A stretch of DNA of 64,000 nucleotides from Arthrobacter sp. Alg241-R88 (GCF_900537115.1 NZ_UNRG01000002.1:496591-560590), one strand, 5' to 3'; shown: positions 44,146-52,919, numbered from the stretch's first letter. Notes: generated from the letters alone by a model not told the origin. Translations and numbers: made by a program.

Positions 44146-45804
44146 ATGCCCCGTCCCGAAGACCTGCCCGGATCCCGTGCCAAGACCAGCCCGGTACTTT
44201 ATCGCAACGGCTCTGTCTACACAGCCGCCGACCCCTTTGCCACCGCCATGCTTGTGGACGGAGACACGGTGGCGTGGGTGGGATCCGAACAGGCAGCTAC
44301 CTCCATTGCGGACAGCTCAATGGACATCATCGACCTCCGCGGCGCGCTGGTTGCCCCCGGCTTCGTGGACTCCCACATGCACCTGACCGAAACAGGAATC
44401 GCTTTGGATTCCATGGCGCTGCAGAAAGCCAGCTCTGCACGTGAACTTTTGGACGCCGTGGCCGCCGTCCCCGGCGATGGTCCGGTCCTGGGCCACGGCT
44501 GGGATGAAAGCACCTGGGCCGATGCCAGCCTGCCAAGCGCGGAGGAACTCGAGCGGGCTTCCGGAGGCCGCCCGGTGTACCTGTCCCGCGTTGATGTCCA
44601 CTCAGCCCTGGTCTCGGCGTCGCTGGCAGACTCGGCAGGCCTCCGCAGCCTGGATGGCTTCGACGGCGGCCCCATGGTTCGGCGGGCCGCGCACGCAGCA
44701 GCCCGGCAGGCAACGCGCCGGCTCCCCGAGGACGTGCTCCGGGGGCACCAGCGCCGGGCCCTCACTGAGGCTGCCGCCAACGGCTACGTGGCAGTCGTTG
44801 AGATCGGCGCTCCGCACATAGGGGGTCCCGGGGATCTCAGGATGGCAGGTAGCTGGAACAGCGACAACGGGGGAGTACCAGCGCCTGAAGTACTGCCGTA
44901 CTGGGGTGAACTGGCGACGTCCGAAGAGCACGCCCGCAGCATTCTTGATCAGCTGGGGGTTGGCGTCCGGGGCCTGGCCGGCGACCTGAACATCGACGGC
45001 TCCATAGGATCACGGACGGCGGCCCTGAGGGCCGGTTACAGCGACGCCCCCGAGGAGTTGGGCAGCCTGTACTTGAGTGTTGAGGAAGCAGCAGCGCATC
45101 TTGCTGCCTGTTCCCTCGTGGGGATCCAGGGCGGTTTCCACGTTATTGGGGACGCCGGGCTGGATGCCGCACTGAAGGCCTTGGAGCTGGCGGCGGCCGA
45201 GGTGGGGGAGCAGCGGGTCCGGGCTGCGGGCCACCGGTTTGAGCACGTGGAAATGGTGGATGCCGCCGCCATCGCAACGCTTGCCCGCTACGCCGTGACG
45301 GTGAGTGCCCAACCTGCGTTCGATGCTGCATGGGGCGGTCCCGGAGGACTGTACGAGAAGCGGCTGGGGGAGCGGGGCAGGGCCATGAATCCCTTTGCCA
45401 GTCTCTACTCAGCCGGCGTTCCGGTGTGCTTCGGCAGTGACAGCCCCGTGACCCCGCTGCGCCCCTGGTCCAGCGTCAGGGCCTGCGTGGAGCACCGCAA
45501 TGAGGATGAACGGATTTCCGCGCGCGCGGCTTTCCTTGGCCACACCCGGGCCGGGTGGCGGGCAGCCAAATATCCCAATCCCATGGCGGGCCAGCTCGTC
45601 CCCGGAGCTCCGGCCAGCTTCGCCGTCTGGGAGGTCGAGGAACTGATGGTCCAGGTGGCCGACGGCAGGGTGCAGTCCTGGAGCACCGATCCGAGGGCCC
45701 GGACACCGTTGCTGCCGGCGCTGGACACCGGCTCGGACCCGGTTTGCCTGCAGACCGTGAAGGAAGGTTCTGAACTGTACTCCAGCCCTTCCCTGCGTTC
45801 CTGA
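44146..45804 (+). CDS. Amidohydrolase family protein (YtcJ-like)
   Basis: 552 residues of amidohydrolase-3 type. The metal motif is GFVDSHMHLTETG (HxH), with GFHVIGDAGLDAAL and RFEHVEMVD giving further metal His residues, and CFGSDSPVTPLRPW the metal-binding Asp region near the C-terminus. The substrate is unknown; members hydrolyse amides or cyclic ureas. The helicase stop lies 52 bases upstream. Confidence 0.9.
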   Translation: MPRPEDLPGSRAKTSPVLYRNGSVYTAADPFATAMLVDGDTVAWVGSEQAATSIADSSMDIIDLRGALVAPGFVDSHMHLTETGIALDSMALQKASSARELLDAVAAVPGDGPVLGHGWDESTWADASLPSAEELERASGGRPVYLSRVDVHSALVSASLADSAGLRSLDGFDGGPMVRRAAHAAARQATRRLPEDVLRGHQRRALTEAAANGYVAVVEIGAPHIGGPGDLRMAGSWNSDNGGVPAPEVLPYWGELATSEEHARSILDQLGVGVRGLAGDLNIDGSIGSRTAALRAGYSDAPEELGSLYLSVEEAAAHLAACSLVGIQGGFHVIGDAGLDAALKALELAAAEVGEQRVRAAGHRFEHVEMVDAAAIATLARYAVTVSAQPAFDAAWGGPGGLYEKRLGERGRAMNPFASLYSAGVPVCFGSDSPVTPLRPWSSVRACVEHRNEDERISARAAFLGHTRAGWRAAKYPNPMAGQLVPGAPASFAVWEVEELMVQVADGRVQSWSTDPRARTPLLPALDTGSDPVCLQTVKEGSELYSSPSLRS

Positions 45805-45836
45805 CACCCCGTTCCCGACCCCTGTGCCGCCCGCCC

Positions 45837-45842
45837 TATAAT
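45837..45842 (+). promoter_or_regulatory. -10 box (TATAAT) upstream of ppm-type gene
   Basis: A perfect TATAAT about 72 bases before the GTG start of the mannosyltransferase. Unlike many promoters in this window it would produce a leader of about 65 bases. Confidence 0.4.
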
Positions 45843-45913
45843 GGGTAGCTGCGCCTGCCAGCGATTTCGCTCGTCCGCGGGTGCACCGACCGTTCCCACC
45901 AGGAAGGCTCTCT

Positions 45914-46657
45914 GTGCGCGTCCTTACCATCATCCCTACCTACAACGAGCTGGAATCGCTGCCGATCACCCTGCAGCGGCTCCGCGCAGCCGTACCGGCC
46001 TCGGACGTGCTGGTAGTGGATGACAACAGCCCTGACGGCACGGGCCGGCTGGCCGACGGGATCGCAGCCGAGGACGCCCAGGTGCATGTCCTGCACCGTA
46101 AGGGCAAGGAAGGGCTGGGCGCCGCCTACATCGCCGGCTTCAAGTGGGGGCTGGACGCCGGTTACGACGTTCTGGTGGAAATGGACGCCGACGGTTCCCA
46201 CCAGCCCGAACAGTTGCCCCAGCTCCTCGAGGCCATTGACCAGGGCGCCGACCTTGCCATGGGTTCGCGCTGGGTCCCCGGCGGAAGCGTGGTGAACTGG
46301 CCGTTGTACCGGCAGGCCATCTCGCGGGTGGGAAGCACCTATGCCCGCCTCATGCTGGGCCTGCAGATCAAGGACGTCACGGGCGGCTACCGCGCCTTCC
46401 GCAGGACCACGCTGGAAAAGCTCAACCTGGACCAGGTGGACTCAGTGGGCTACGGCTTCCAGGTCGACCTCGCCTGGCGGGTTTCCCGCATGGGCCTTCG
46501 GATCGAGGAACGGCCCATCACCTTTGTGGAGCGCGAACTCGGCGCCTCCAAAATGAGCGGCAACATCGTGGTGGAGGCAATGATCAACGTCACCAAGTGG
46601 GGGCTCCAGGCCCGTTGGAATACCCTCATGCGCAAGAAGGCGTCCGCGCAGCCGTAA
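45914..46657 (+). CDS. Polyprenol-monophosphomannose synthase-type GT2 glycosyltransferase
   Basis: 247 residues of the GT2 dolichol-phosphate mannosyltransferase family (Ppm1 domain). Seen: TIIPTYNELESLP, the DDNSPDGTG nucleotide-binding motif, EMDADGSHQPEQLPQLLEAI with the DxD-like acidic motif, and VTGGYRAFRR. It transfers mannose from GDP-mannose to polyprenyl phosphate for use in mannosylation outside the membrane. In mycobacteria it is partnered by an Lnt acyltransferase; none is adjacent here. GTG 45914 starts the conserved VRVLTIIPTYNE. Confidence 0.92.
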   Translation: MRVLTIIPTYNELESLPITLQRLRAAVPASDVLVVDDNSPDGTGRLADGIAAEDAQVHVLHRKGKEGLGAAYIAGFKWGLDAGYDVLVEMDADGSHQPEQLPQLLEAIDQGADLAMGSRWVPGGSVVNWPLYRQAISRVGSTYARLMLGLQIKDVTGGYRAFRRTTLEKLNLDQVDSVGYGFQVDLAWRVSRMGLRIEERPITFVERELGASKMSGNIVVEAMINVTKWGLQARWNTLMRKKASAQP

Positions 46658-46702
46658 CTGCTGAAGCCCGCGCCTGCCAAGAAGCGGCAGCGCGGCAAAA
46701 GC

Positions 46703-46737
46703 AAGGGCCGTCCCCCACGGAATGGGGGACGGCCCTT
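46703..46737. terminator. Bidirectional terminator between ppm-type gene and rbpA
   Basis: A 14-bp perfect stem (AAGGGCCGTCCCCC / GGGGGACGGCCCTT) with a 7-base loop, lying between two convergent genes. Confidence 0.85.
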
Positions 46738-46754
46738 GGTGCATTTTCGGGGTG

Positions 46755-47102
46755 CTAGGCGGAGCGGCGCTCTCCGCGGCGTTCGCGCAGGATGGTCAGC
46801 CGATCCTCCAGGATCTGCTCCAGCTCCGGAAGCGAGCGGCGTTCCAGCAGCATGTCCCAGTGCGTGCGGACGGCCTTGTCATTGCTGGTGTCCGGGCGTT
46901 CGCCGTCGACCAGGAGGGCTTCCTTGCCGGTCTTGGAAACCCAGACCGGGGGAATCTCCGCCTCGGAAGAGAACGTTACGAAGACCTGCTCGCCGTCCTC
47001 GCACCGGTACTCGACGCGCTGGCGCGGAGCCGGCTCGACTCCGGACTCGGTCTCCATGCTCTGCGCACCAAGGCGCATGCCCCGCAGGCTGCGATCGCTC
47101 AT
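46755..47102 (-). CDS. rbpA: RNA polymerase-binding protein RbpA
   Basis: A 115-residue actinobacterial transcription factor that binds sigma-A/sigma-B and stabilises open complexes. The C-terminal sigma-interaction helix region is clear (THWDMLLERRSLPELEQIL). The core region RVEYRCEDGEQVFVTFSSEAE keeps one Cys, but the usual second Cys element (WLCRNG in relatives) is replaced by WVSKTG. A SigR-type promoter match lies about 100 bases upstream. Confidence 0.95.
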   Translation of the reverse strand: MSDRSLRGMRLGAQSMETESGVEPAPRQRVEYRCEDGEQVFVTFSSEAEIPPVWVSKTGKEALLVDGERPDTSNDKAVRTHWDMLLERRSLPELEQILEDRLTILRERRGERRSA

Positions 47103-47204
47103 GTTTTCTCCCTCTGATCGGTTCGCGGAGTAAGACCCCGCGCAAGCCGGTGGCTAAAAAGCACCTCCGGACTACTGTGTGCTCTGTGCTGCATCTTAAG
47201 ATTC

Positions 47205-47230
47205 AACGCATCGCGAAGCTTGGTTGTTCC
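47205..47230 (-). promoter_or_regulatory. SigR/SigH-type promoter match upstream of rbpA
   Basis: On the minus strand, GGAAC, exactly 18 bases, then GTT. This matches the GGAAY-N18/19-GTT consensus of the thiol-oxidative-stress sigma factor SigR (SigH in mycobacteria). In Streptomyces coelicolor rbpA is a known SigR target. Confidence 0.55.
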
Positions 47231-47297
47231 AGCGGATCTGCTCCTGCCGGACAAATACCCAATTATACGGGTGTCATGCCATCCGGGCCAAAATGGA

Positions 47298-47324
47298 GGG
47301 GATCCGCAATTGCTGCGGATCCCC
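47298..47324 (-). terminator. Terminator after slipin gene
   Basis: An 11-bp perfect stem (GGGGATCCGCA / TGCGGATCCCC) with a 5-base loop, about 25 bases past the slipin stop on the minus strand. Confidence 0.7.
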
Positions 47325-47349
47325 TTAAGGTGCCTTCCCGGCCTTGAGC

Positions 47350-48294
47350 CTATGGCTCGGAGGTCTTGGCTCCGACTTCGTCGAACAACCCCGCGGCGGC
47401 CGGATCAGGGTTGGTTCCCCCCAGGGCGTTGCCGATTCCCTTGAGGGCTTCGCCGACTTCGCTGGGAATGATCCACAGCTTGTTGGAAGAACCCTCCGCG
47501 AGCTTTGGAAGGGTCTGCAGGTATTGGTATGCCAGCAGTTTCTGGTCCGGGTTGCCCTTGTGGATGGCGTCAAAGACCTTCTGGATGGCCTGGGCCTCGC
47601 CGTCGGCACGCAGGATGGCGGCTTTGGCGTCGCCTTCGGCCGCCAGGATGGACGCCTGCCGCTGGCCTTCGGCCGTCAGGATGGCTGACTGCTTGGTGCC
47701 TTCGGCAGTAAGGATGGCGGCGCGGCGGTCCCGCTCCGCGCGCATCTGCTTCTCCATCGAGTCCTGGATGGAGTGGGGCGGGTCGATGGCCTTGAGCTCC
47801 ACGCGGGAAACGCGGATGCCCCAGCGGCCGGTTGCCTCGTCCAGGACGCCGCGCAGCTGGCCGTTGATCTGGTCTCGCGAGGTGAGCGCCTCTTCGAGGT
47901 TCAGGCCGCCCACAACGTTGCGCAGCGTGGTGGTGGTCAGCTGCTCGACCGCCTGGATGTAGTTGGCGATCTCGTAGGTAGCCGCCCGCGGATCCGTGAC
48001 CTGGAAGTAGACCACGGTGTCGATGGAGACCACCAGGTTGTCCTCAGTGATTACCGGCTGCGGAGGGAACGACACCACCTGTTCGCGGAGATCCAGCAAC
48101 GGCAGGAGCCGGTCCACGAACGGGATCAGGATGGTCAGCCCTGGATTAAGCGTGCGCTGGTACTTGCCCAGCCGTTCCACCACGCCTGCGCGGGCCTGCG
48201 GAATGATCCGCACCGACCGGACCAGCACGATAATCACAAACACGATCAGGACCACCAGCACAATGGCCAATGCAGTTCCTCCTGCGTTATCCAT
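47350..48294 (-). CDS. SPFH domain / Band 7 protein (paraslipin-type)
   Basis: A 314-residue membrane-anchored SPFH protein. One N-terminal helix (LAIVLVVLIVFVIIVLVRSV) is followed by the Band 7 domain (VERLGKYQRTLNPGLTILIPFVDR) and a long Ala/Glu-rich coiled coil with a repeating TAEGxxQASILAAEGDAKA pattern. Such proteins scaffold membrane microdomains. It follows an NfeD gene by about 33 bases, the usual partner for this family. Confidence 0.93.
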   Translation of the reverse strand: MDNAGGTALAIVLVVLIVFVIIVLVRSVRIIPQARAGVVERLGKYQRTLNPGLTILIPFVDRLLPLLDLREQVVSFPPQPVITEDNLVVSIDTVVYFQVTDPRAATYEIANYIQAVEQLTTTTLRNVVGGLNLEEALTSRDQINGQLRGVLDEATGRWGIRVSRVELKAIDPPHSIQDSMEKQMRAERDRRAAILTAEGTKQSAILTAEGQRQASILAAEGDAKAAILRADGEAQAIQKVFDAIHKGNPDQKLLAYQYLQTLPKLAEGSSNKLWIIPSEVGEALKGIGNALGGTNPDPAAAGLFDEVGAKTSEP

Positions 48295-48327
48295 ACATCT
48301 CCTTGTTCCCCATTTGTTCAGGCTGTA

Positions 48328-48792
48328 TCAGGACTGGCTTGCTGCTTCCGGCGGCGCTGACACCACTGCCGTGGCCCCATCGATGGCGGAAACCACAACT
48401 TTCTGGCCGGCTGGAAGGATGCCCCCTGCAGAACGAGCTGTCCAGATGTCTCCGCCGATCTTGACCAGGCCGCCGTCGGATGTCACCGGTTCCATCACCA
48501 CGGCCTGCTCACCGATGAGCCGGTCAATGTTGGTGCGCTGCTCTGACGGACCGTTCTTCAGGTGGGCCAGGGCCACGGGCCGGACGAAGGCAATCATGAG
48601 CAGGGAGACCACGCAGAAGACCACGATCTGGAGCCAGAGGTCGGCGCCTGCGAAGTCCGCGACCAGGGCGGCGAGGGTGCCTCCGCCGAGCATGATGAAA
48701 AACAGGTCAAGCGTGATCATCTCGATCACTGCAAACGCCAGGAAGGCCGTGAGCCACAATGCCCACCAGTTTTCCCCGAGCCATTCGAACAA
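48328..48792 (-). CDS. NfeD family protein, partner of slipin
   Basis: 154 residues: N-terminal membrane helices (LGENWWALWLTAFLAFAVIEM and FFIMLGGGTLAALVADF), then a C-terminal OB-fold (IGEQAVVMEPVTSDGGLVKIGGDIWTAR) typical of NfeD. It lacks the ClpP-like protease domain of the long NfeD form. The OB domain is thought to act with the neighbouring SPFH protein. It forms an operon with the slipin. Confidence 0.92.
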   Translation of the reverse strand: MFEWLGENWWALWLTAFLAFAVIEMITLDLFFIMLGGGTLAALVADFAGADLWLQIVVFCVVSLLMIAFVRPVALAHLKNGPSEQRTNIDRLIGEQAVVMEPVTSDGGLVKIGGDIWTARSAGGILPAGQKVVVSAIDGATAVVSAPPEAASQS

Positions 48793-48919
48793 CGTTCTCC
48801 CCCTTCGCTACGGGGAGCACGCACGCGCGCACCCGCCAGTAACTGTTCTTCAATCTTAGTGCGGCCCCCTTCGCTGTGGGCGGGCTCTCACCAGCCCGGC
48901 GGCGATAGTGGCCAAGTCG

Positions 48920-49807
48920 TTACGTCGCGGCAACTTTCCTCGGCCGGAATACCATCACCCTGAACCGGGCTTCGGCCTGCACCGGCTCGGGCAGGGCCAG
49001 CAGCCGTTCAGTAAGATCCCGCCGGTCAAGGTGGTGGCCCGCCGGGCCCATGTAGGCGAGGTCCGCGGCCTCCGGGCGGGTCAGTGTCAGGGGAATCCCG
49101 ACGTCGGTGCTTGCCTCGGCGTCGAAATGGCTGCCCATGGCTTCGGCCAGCCGGGCGTCCTTGCCTTCCTCGATGCCGAGCATCCCGGTAGCAGCAGCGA
49201 TGGCGGCAAGGTGCCCGCTCCGTGGAGTAACCACCACCAGGCGCCCGCCCGGTCGCAGGACGCGGGCAAACTCGGCGGCATTGCGCGGCGCAAAGATGAC
49301 TGTGATGGCGTCCACTGAGTTATCTGCCAGGGGCAATGGCTGCCAGACATCGCACACCAGGTTCACGGCCTCGGGGTTGAGCCGCGCGGCGCGGCGCAGG
49401 GCGAACTTGGAGATGTCCACACCCAGCGCAGCCACCTGGCGGCGGTTCTGCGCCGCGGCCTGATCGAGCACGGCCCTGAGGTAATGCCCCGTTCCCGTCC
49501 CGGCATCAAGGACGGTGCTGCGCTCTTCAGGCAGGCAGGACACGACGGCGGCTGCCACCGCAGTTGCCAACGGCCGGTAATGCCCGGCCGCCAGGAAGTC
49601 GTAGCGTGCCCGGACCATGTCCGCGGTGTCGGCCTCGAAGACAGTGCCCTTCCCGACCAGCAGGTTGAAGTAGCCCTGGCGTGCAGCGTCAAAGCTATGG
49701 CCGGCGGTGCATACCAGTTTGCCCTGACCTGCATCGGCGGCGGCCTGGAGTCCCAGCGGTTTCCGGCACACCGGGCACAACAGCGGCAGGTCAGTCTTAG
49801 AGGGCAT
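48920..49807 (-). CDS. 23S rRNA (guanine-N1)-methyltransferase-like protein (RlmA family)
   Basis: A 295-residue protein with an N-terminal zinc-binding segment (PLLCPVCRKPL ... LVCTAGHSFD: two CxxC-like pairs) followed by GYFNLLV, both characteristic of RlmA/TlrB. The SAM motif is TVLDAGTGTGHYLRAVL. This family methylates G745/G748 in helix 35 of 23S rRNA; the G748 type can give resistance to tylosin, which cannot be decided from sequence. The ATG at 49807 has a TAGGAT box 7 bases upstream; an ATG at 49816 would overlap that box. Confidence 0.9.
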   Translation of the reverse strand: MPSKTDLPLLCPVCRKPLGLQAAADAGQGKLVCTAGHSFDAARQGYFNLLVGKGTVFEADTADMVRARYDFLAAGHYRPLATAVAAAVVSCLPEERSTVLDAGTGTGHYLRAVLDQAAAQNRRQVAALGVDISKFALRRAARLNPEAVNLVCDVWQPLPLADNSVDAITVIFAPRNAAEFARVLRPGGRLVVVTPRSGHLAAIAAATGMLGIEEGKDARLAEAMGSHFDAEASTDVGIPLTLTRPEAADLAYMGPAGHHLDRRDLTERLLALPEPVQAEARFRVMVFRPRKVAAT

Positions 49808-49814
49808 GCTAACC

Positions 49815-49820
49815 ATCCTA
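49815..49820 (-). promoter_or_regulatory. -10 box (TAGGAT) of RlmA-type gene, leaderless
   Basis: TAGGAT on the minus strand with 7 bases before the ATG at 49807; overlaps the alternative ATG at 49816. Confidence 0.45.
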
Positions 49821-49868
49821 TGGCTCCAGAATCCCGCTTTTTTCGGGACGGGGCGTGGTGCCGGAAGG

Positions 49869-50549
49869 TCAGTGGAGGCTGATGCCGGCAGGACCGGCGC
49901 CGAAACCGAGCCCCTGCTGCGCCTTGGCGATGCCTGGCTCTGCCCAGTGGGCGGCGTATTCGGCGTTGGTGCTCAGGGACCTGAGCTGCGCGCGGTCCAC
50001 GTACAGCACACCGTTCAGGTGGTCAGTCTCATGCTGGACAATCCTGGCCTGCCAGCCGGAAAACTCCCGCTGCATCCTTGTGCCATCCGGAGTCTGGAAC
50101 TCAAGAAGCACATTCTCGTACCGGGCCACCACGGCCTGGAGGCCATTGAGGGAAAGGCAGCCCTCGTAGAAGGATGCCAAGCCATGACCCAGCGGCGTGT
50201 AGCGGGGGTTCAGGACCGCAAGGAAGTCCAGGGGGCTCCGGTGACGCAGGGCAGCGGCCTCAGGATCGACGTCGAACTGGTCCTCGACGACGGCCAGCTG
50301 CAGGGGTATACCAAGTTGGGGCGCGCCCAGCCCCACGCCCGGAGCCTCATGCATCACCTGGCGCATGAGGGTGATCAGGCGCCCGAGCTGGTCGTCGGAC
50401 AGCTGCCCGTCAAAAGCGGCGGCGCGCTGCCTGAGCACGGGGTGACCCGCCTGAACAATGGGCGGGAACGCACCTGCGTCGAGGATCCGCTCCACGGTTT
50501 CGCGGATCTGCTCGGCGGTGTGTGCGGTTTCCGGCGGGCCTTGGTTCAT
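49869..50549 (-). CDS. def: Peptide deformylase
   Basis: A 226-residue deformylase that removes the formyl group from nascent proteins. The three motifs are seen: GVGLGAPQLGI (motif 1, with Gly in place of the usual Ala), YEGCLSLNG (motif 2, metal Cys) and QHETDHLNG (motif 3, HExxH with both metal His). It has an N-terminal extension of about 40 residues. A TAGGCT box 6 bases before the ATG shares a divergent region with the NTF2-like gene. Confidence 0.96.
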   Translation of the reverse strand: MNQGPPETAHTAEQIRETVERILDAGAFPPIVQAGHPVLRQRAAAFDGQLSDDQLGRLITLMRQVMHEAPGVGLGAPQLGIPLQLAVVEDQFDVDPEAAALRHRSPLDFLAVLNPRYTPLGHGLASFYEGCLSLNGLQAVVARYENVLLEFQTPDGTRMQREFSGWQARIVQHETDHLNGVLYVDRAQLRSLSTNAEYAAHWAEPGIAKAQQGLGFGAGPAGISLH

Positions 50550-50555
50550 GGGGAA

Positions 50556-50561
50556 AGCCTA
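50556..50561 (-). promoter_or_regulatory. -10 box (TAGGCT) of def, leaderless
   Basis: TAGGCT on the minus strand, 6 bases before the ATG at 50549. Confidence 0.5.
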
Positions 50562-50585
50562 GCGGCCGAGCGCCCTCCGCTCGGC

Positions 50586-50591
50586 TAGTGT
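50586..50591 (+). promoter_or_regulatory. -10 box (TAGTGT) of NTF2-like gene, leaderless
   Basis: TAGTGT, 7 bases, then the GTG at 50599; 24 bases from the def box on the other strand. Confidence 0.4.
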
Positions 50592-50598
50592 CTATCCC

Positions 50599-51012
50599 GT
50601 GCCTGAAGAGTTCTCCGTGCTGACCCCGCCGCTGGACCGTGTCCTTACGTTTATCCGCGTCCTCGAATCCGGCGGGGGAGCGGCAGCCATCAGGCCTTTC
50701 CTCGCCGACTCCTTTGTCCTGGTGGAGGCGCCGCACCTCCTGGCGCCGGAAGGCTCCACGCGCACGCTGGCGGAGGTCCTGTCCGGCGCCGACCAAAGCC
50801 GGGAAGTGGTGGCCGACCAGAAGTTTGTGGTCAGGCGGACCACCTGTGAAGGCGGACGGGTGGCGGTGGAAGCGGATTGGTCCGCGACGGCCCTGATGGA
50901 CCTCCGTTACTGGGACCGGGGGGAGATTATCCGGGCCAGGACGTCGTCGGTGTTCGAAGTCAGCAATGGGCTGATTGTCAGCCAGGACAGCTACGACTGC
51001 TACTTCAGGTAA
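50599..51012 (+). CDS. NTF2-like / SnoaL-type domain protein
   Basis: 137 residues with the NTF2-like cone fold pattern: helices at the N-terminus (LDRVLTFIRVLESGGGAAAI, then RPFLADSF), followed by alternating strands ending VFEVSNGLIVSQDSYDCYF. Members are small enzymes or binding proteins; no catalytic residues can be assigned. It overlaps the convergent FAD monooxygenase by 8 bases. Confidence 0.75.
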   Translation: MPEEFSVLTPPLDRVLTFIRVLESGGGAAAIRPFLADSFVLVEAPHLLAPEGSTRTLAEVLSGADQSREVVADQKFVVRRTTCEGGRVAVEADWSATALMDLRYWDRGEIIRARTSSVFEVSNGLIVSQDSYDCYFR

Positions 51013-52222
51013 GCCTGCTACGTCCGGTAAGCCCAAGCGGCGCCCACGCTGGCTGCCTGTCCAGCTCTTGCATGGTGAAGCGCCGGGCCACCCACCGGTT
51101 GACTGACGGTGTGGCAGCTGCCGCACTGATTCCCAGGTTTCGCAGGTCCAGCAAGGGCCGGGGCAGCGGCCGCCCCAGCAGCATGTTGATCTCGGACTGC
51201 CGCTGAGCCAGCCTCGCGGCACGTTGCCGGCTGGCTTGGTACTCCTTGAACTGCCGGTCAACCTGGCCGGGGGTTGCAAGTGCCGCCTGGAGGAGGGGAG
51301 AAAGGGCGCATGCGTCCAGCCACCCGAGGTTCATGCCCTGTCCGCCGATGGGGCTGATTTCGTGGGCAGCATCGCCGAGCAGGAACACCCGCCCGGCCAT
51401 CATCCGCCGGGCCATGGTGGATCGGACGCTGAAGGCGCTCACCATGGTGTTGGTGCGGGCATCCGGGAGGATCCCGGTCCGGCGCAGGACCTGCTGTGCC
51501 AACTCATCCGGCGCGGCGGTACCGGCAGGCCTGCCCAACCGCACCACCCAGCGCCGGACCCCGCCCGGCAGCGGAAAAGACTCAACGATCCCGCCCGGCT
51601 CAAGGAACAGGACTGCCCGTTCGCCGTAAAACCCGGCGTCCCGGAAATCGCCCATGAGGTAGTGGTCGGGATATTTCTTTTGGCGCACGGGCACATCCAG
51701 GAGGCCGCGCACCTGGGACCGCGCGCCGTCGGCCGCTACAACGAAGGATGCCGTCCACGTGGATCCCCTGCCTTGGTCCTCCCCGGCGGGTCCGGCGGCC
51801 ACGGTGACCTGCCCGCCGTCGTCCTTCACCCGCCTGACGCGCACACCCCTGACGAGGGCGGCCTTGTCTAATTGGCGGACGCGCTCCTCCAAAAGCCGCT
51901 CGGTGCGGAACTGGGGCAGGGCCAGCACGAAGGGAAAGGCCTCCGAGACTCCGGCGAATGACATGGTGCCCACAGTCTTTCCGCCGCTGACTGCCAGCCC
52001 TTCCCGGATCTGTACCCCCTCCTGCACCGCGGAAGCCGCAATGCCGATGTGCTGCAGACCCTCAAGGGCAGGGGGATGGATGCCGATGGCACGTGAGTGC
52101 AGGTTCCTGCTTTGCCTCTGTTCCAGGACCCTGACGCTGACGCCGTCCTGAAGCAGCAGGGCGGCCAGGTACAGGCCCACCGGGCCCCCGCCGATGATCA
52201 GGACCTCTGTGTCCGTGGACAT
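51005..52222 (-). CDS. FAD-dependent monooxygenase (SrsC-like), polyketide tailoring
   Basis: A 405-residue class A flavoprotein hydroxylase. The FAD motif is VLIIGGGPVGLYLAALLL, the DG-type motif is in FVVAADGARSQVRG, and the GD motif is FLLGDAAHEISPIGGQGMN. It is the last gene of an operon with a type III polyketide synthase and a methyltransferase. In the Streptomyces griseus srsABC cluster the equivalent enzyme hydroxylates alkylresorcinols toward quinones; the same role is inferred here. Confidence 0.9.
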   Translation of the reverse strand: MSTDTEVLIIGGGPVGLYLAALLLQDGVSVRVLEQRQSRNLHSRAIGIHPPALEGLQHIGIAASAVQEGVQIREGLAVSGGKTVGTMSFAGVSEAFPFVLALPQFRTERLLEERVRQLDKAALVRGVRVRRVKDDGGQVTVAAGPAGEDQGRGSTWTASFVVAADGARSQVRGLLDVPVRQKKYPDHYLMGDFRDAGFYGERAVLFLEPGGIVESFPLPGGVRRWVVRLGRPAGTAAPDELAQQVLRRTGILPDARTNTMVSAFSVRSTMARRMMAGRVFLLGDAAHEISPIGGQGMNLGWLDACALSPLLQAALATPGQVDRQFKEYQASRQRAARLAQRQSEINMLLGRPLPRPLLDLRNLGISAAAATPSVNRWVARRFTMQELDRQPAWAPLGLTGRSRLT

Positions 52223-52223
52223 G

Positions 52224-52919
52224 TCAGGTCCTGCGCAGGGCGAGAATCTGATGGAACTTAGGTCGGGTTTCGACGTTCCAGCCCGGGGGAGCGAGGGCGG
52301 CCAATTCGGTGGGGGTGTAGCTTCTGCGGATGGACGTCAGGCCGTCCGCCCGGATAAAGGACCGGCGGAACGGCAGCGCGGCGGCAGAGAAGAGTGCGTA
52401 GGCGGCAGGGCTCCGTCTCAAGTCGTTGTGCAGCGCTTTTTTGGTACTGAGAGCGGCTGAATCGGCGAGCAACTGCTGGAGTTCGTGCGCCGAAAGGTGG
52501 TGCAGGACGTGGTTCGAAACGACGAAGTCGAAACGCCTTCCTTCGCGGACAAGATCGGCGCTGTGCGCCTGCCGGAACTGCACACCGGGCAGGGGCGGCC
52601 GTCCCAGTGCGTACGCGGCGGCGCGTGGATCAGGGTCTATGCCGGTGATGTGCAGCGCAAGTCCGTCACGCCGCGCCCAGCCTGCCAACATCTGCGCAAG
52701 GTCGCCCCCGCCGGCGCCGATGTCCAGCAGGGTGGCTGGAGCGCCATTCGCAGACATGGAGGGACGAAGCTCCCTGGCATAGAGCCTCCGCCACCCGGCA
52801 AGCACGCGGTTGACCACTGCGAACTGGCGGTACGTGTTCTGGAGGAGCCGGGCGTCGCAGTCCGGCCTGTCCATGATTTCCACGGCGTCGACGGCGCGCT
52901 GCCGCATCATCAGGTCCAT
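52224..52919 (-). CDS. Class I SAM-dependent methyltransferase (SrsB-like)
   Basis: A 231-residue methyltransferase with SAM motif I LLDIGAGGGDLAQMLAG, an acidic ribose-binding residue in ITGIDPDPRA, and the post-motif FDFVVSNHVLHHLSAHEL. It starts 4 bases after the type III PKS stop and ends 1 base before the monooxygenase start, so all three are coupled. Probable role: O-methylation of the alkylresorcinol/alkylpyrone product. Confidence 0.9.
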   Translation of the reverse strand: MDLMMRQRAVDAVEIMDRPDCDARLLQNTYRQFAVVNRVLAGWRRLYARELRPSMSANGAPATLLDIGAGGGDLAQMLAGWARRDGLALHITGIDPDPRAAAYALGRPPLPGVQFRQAHSADLVREGRRFDFVVSNHVLHHLSAHELQQLLADSAALSTKKALHNDLRRSPAAYALFSAAALPFRRSFIRADGLTSIRRSYTPTELAALAPPGWNVETRPKFHQILALRRT

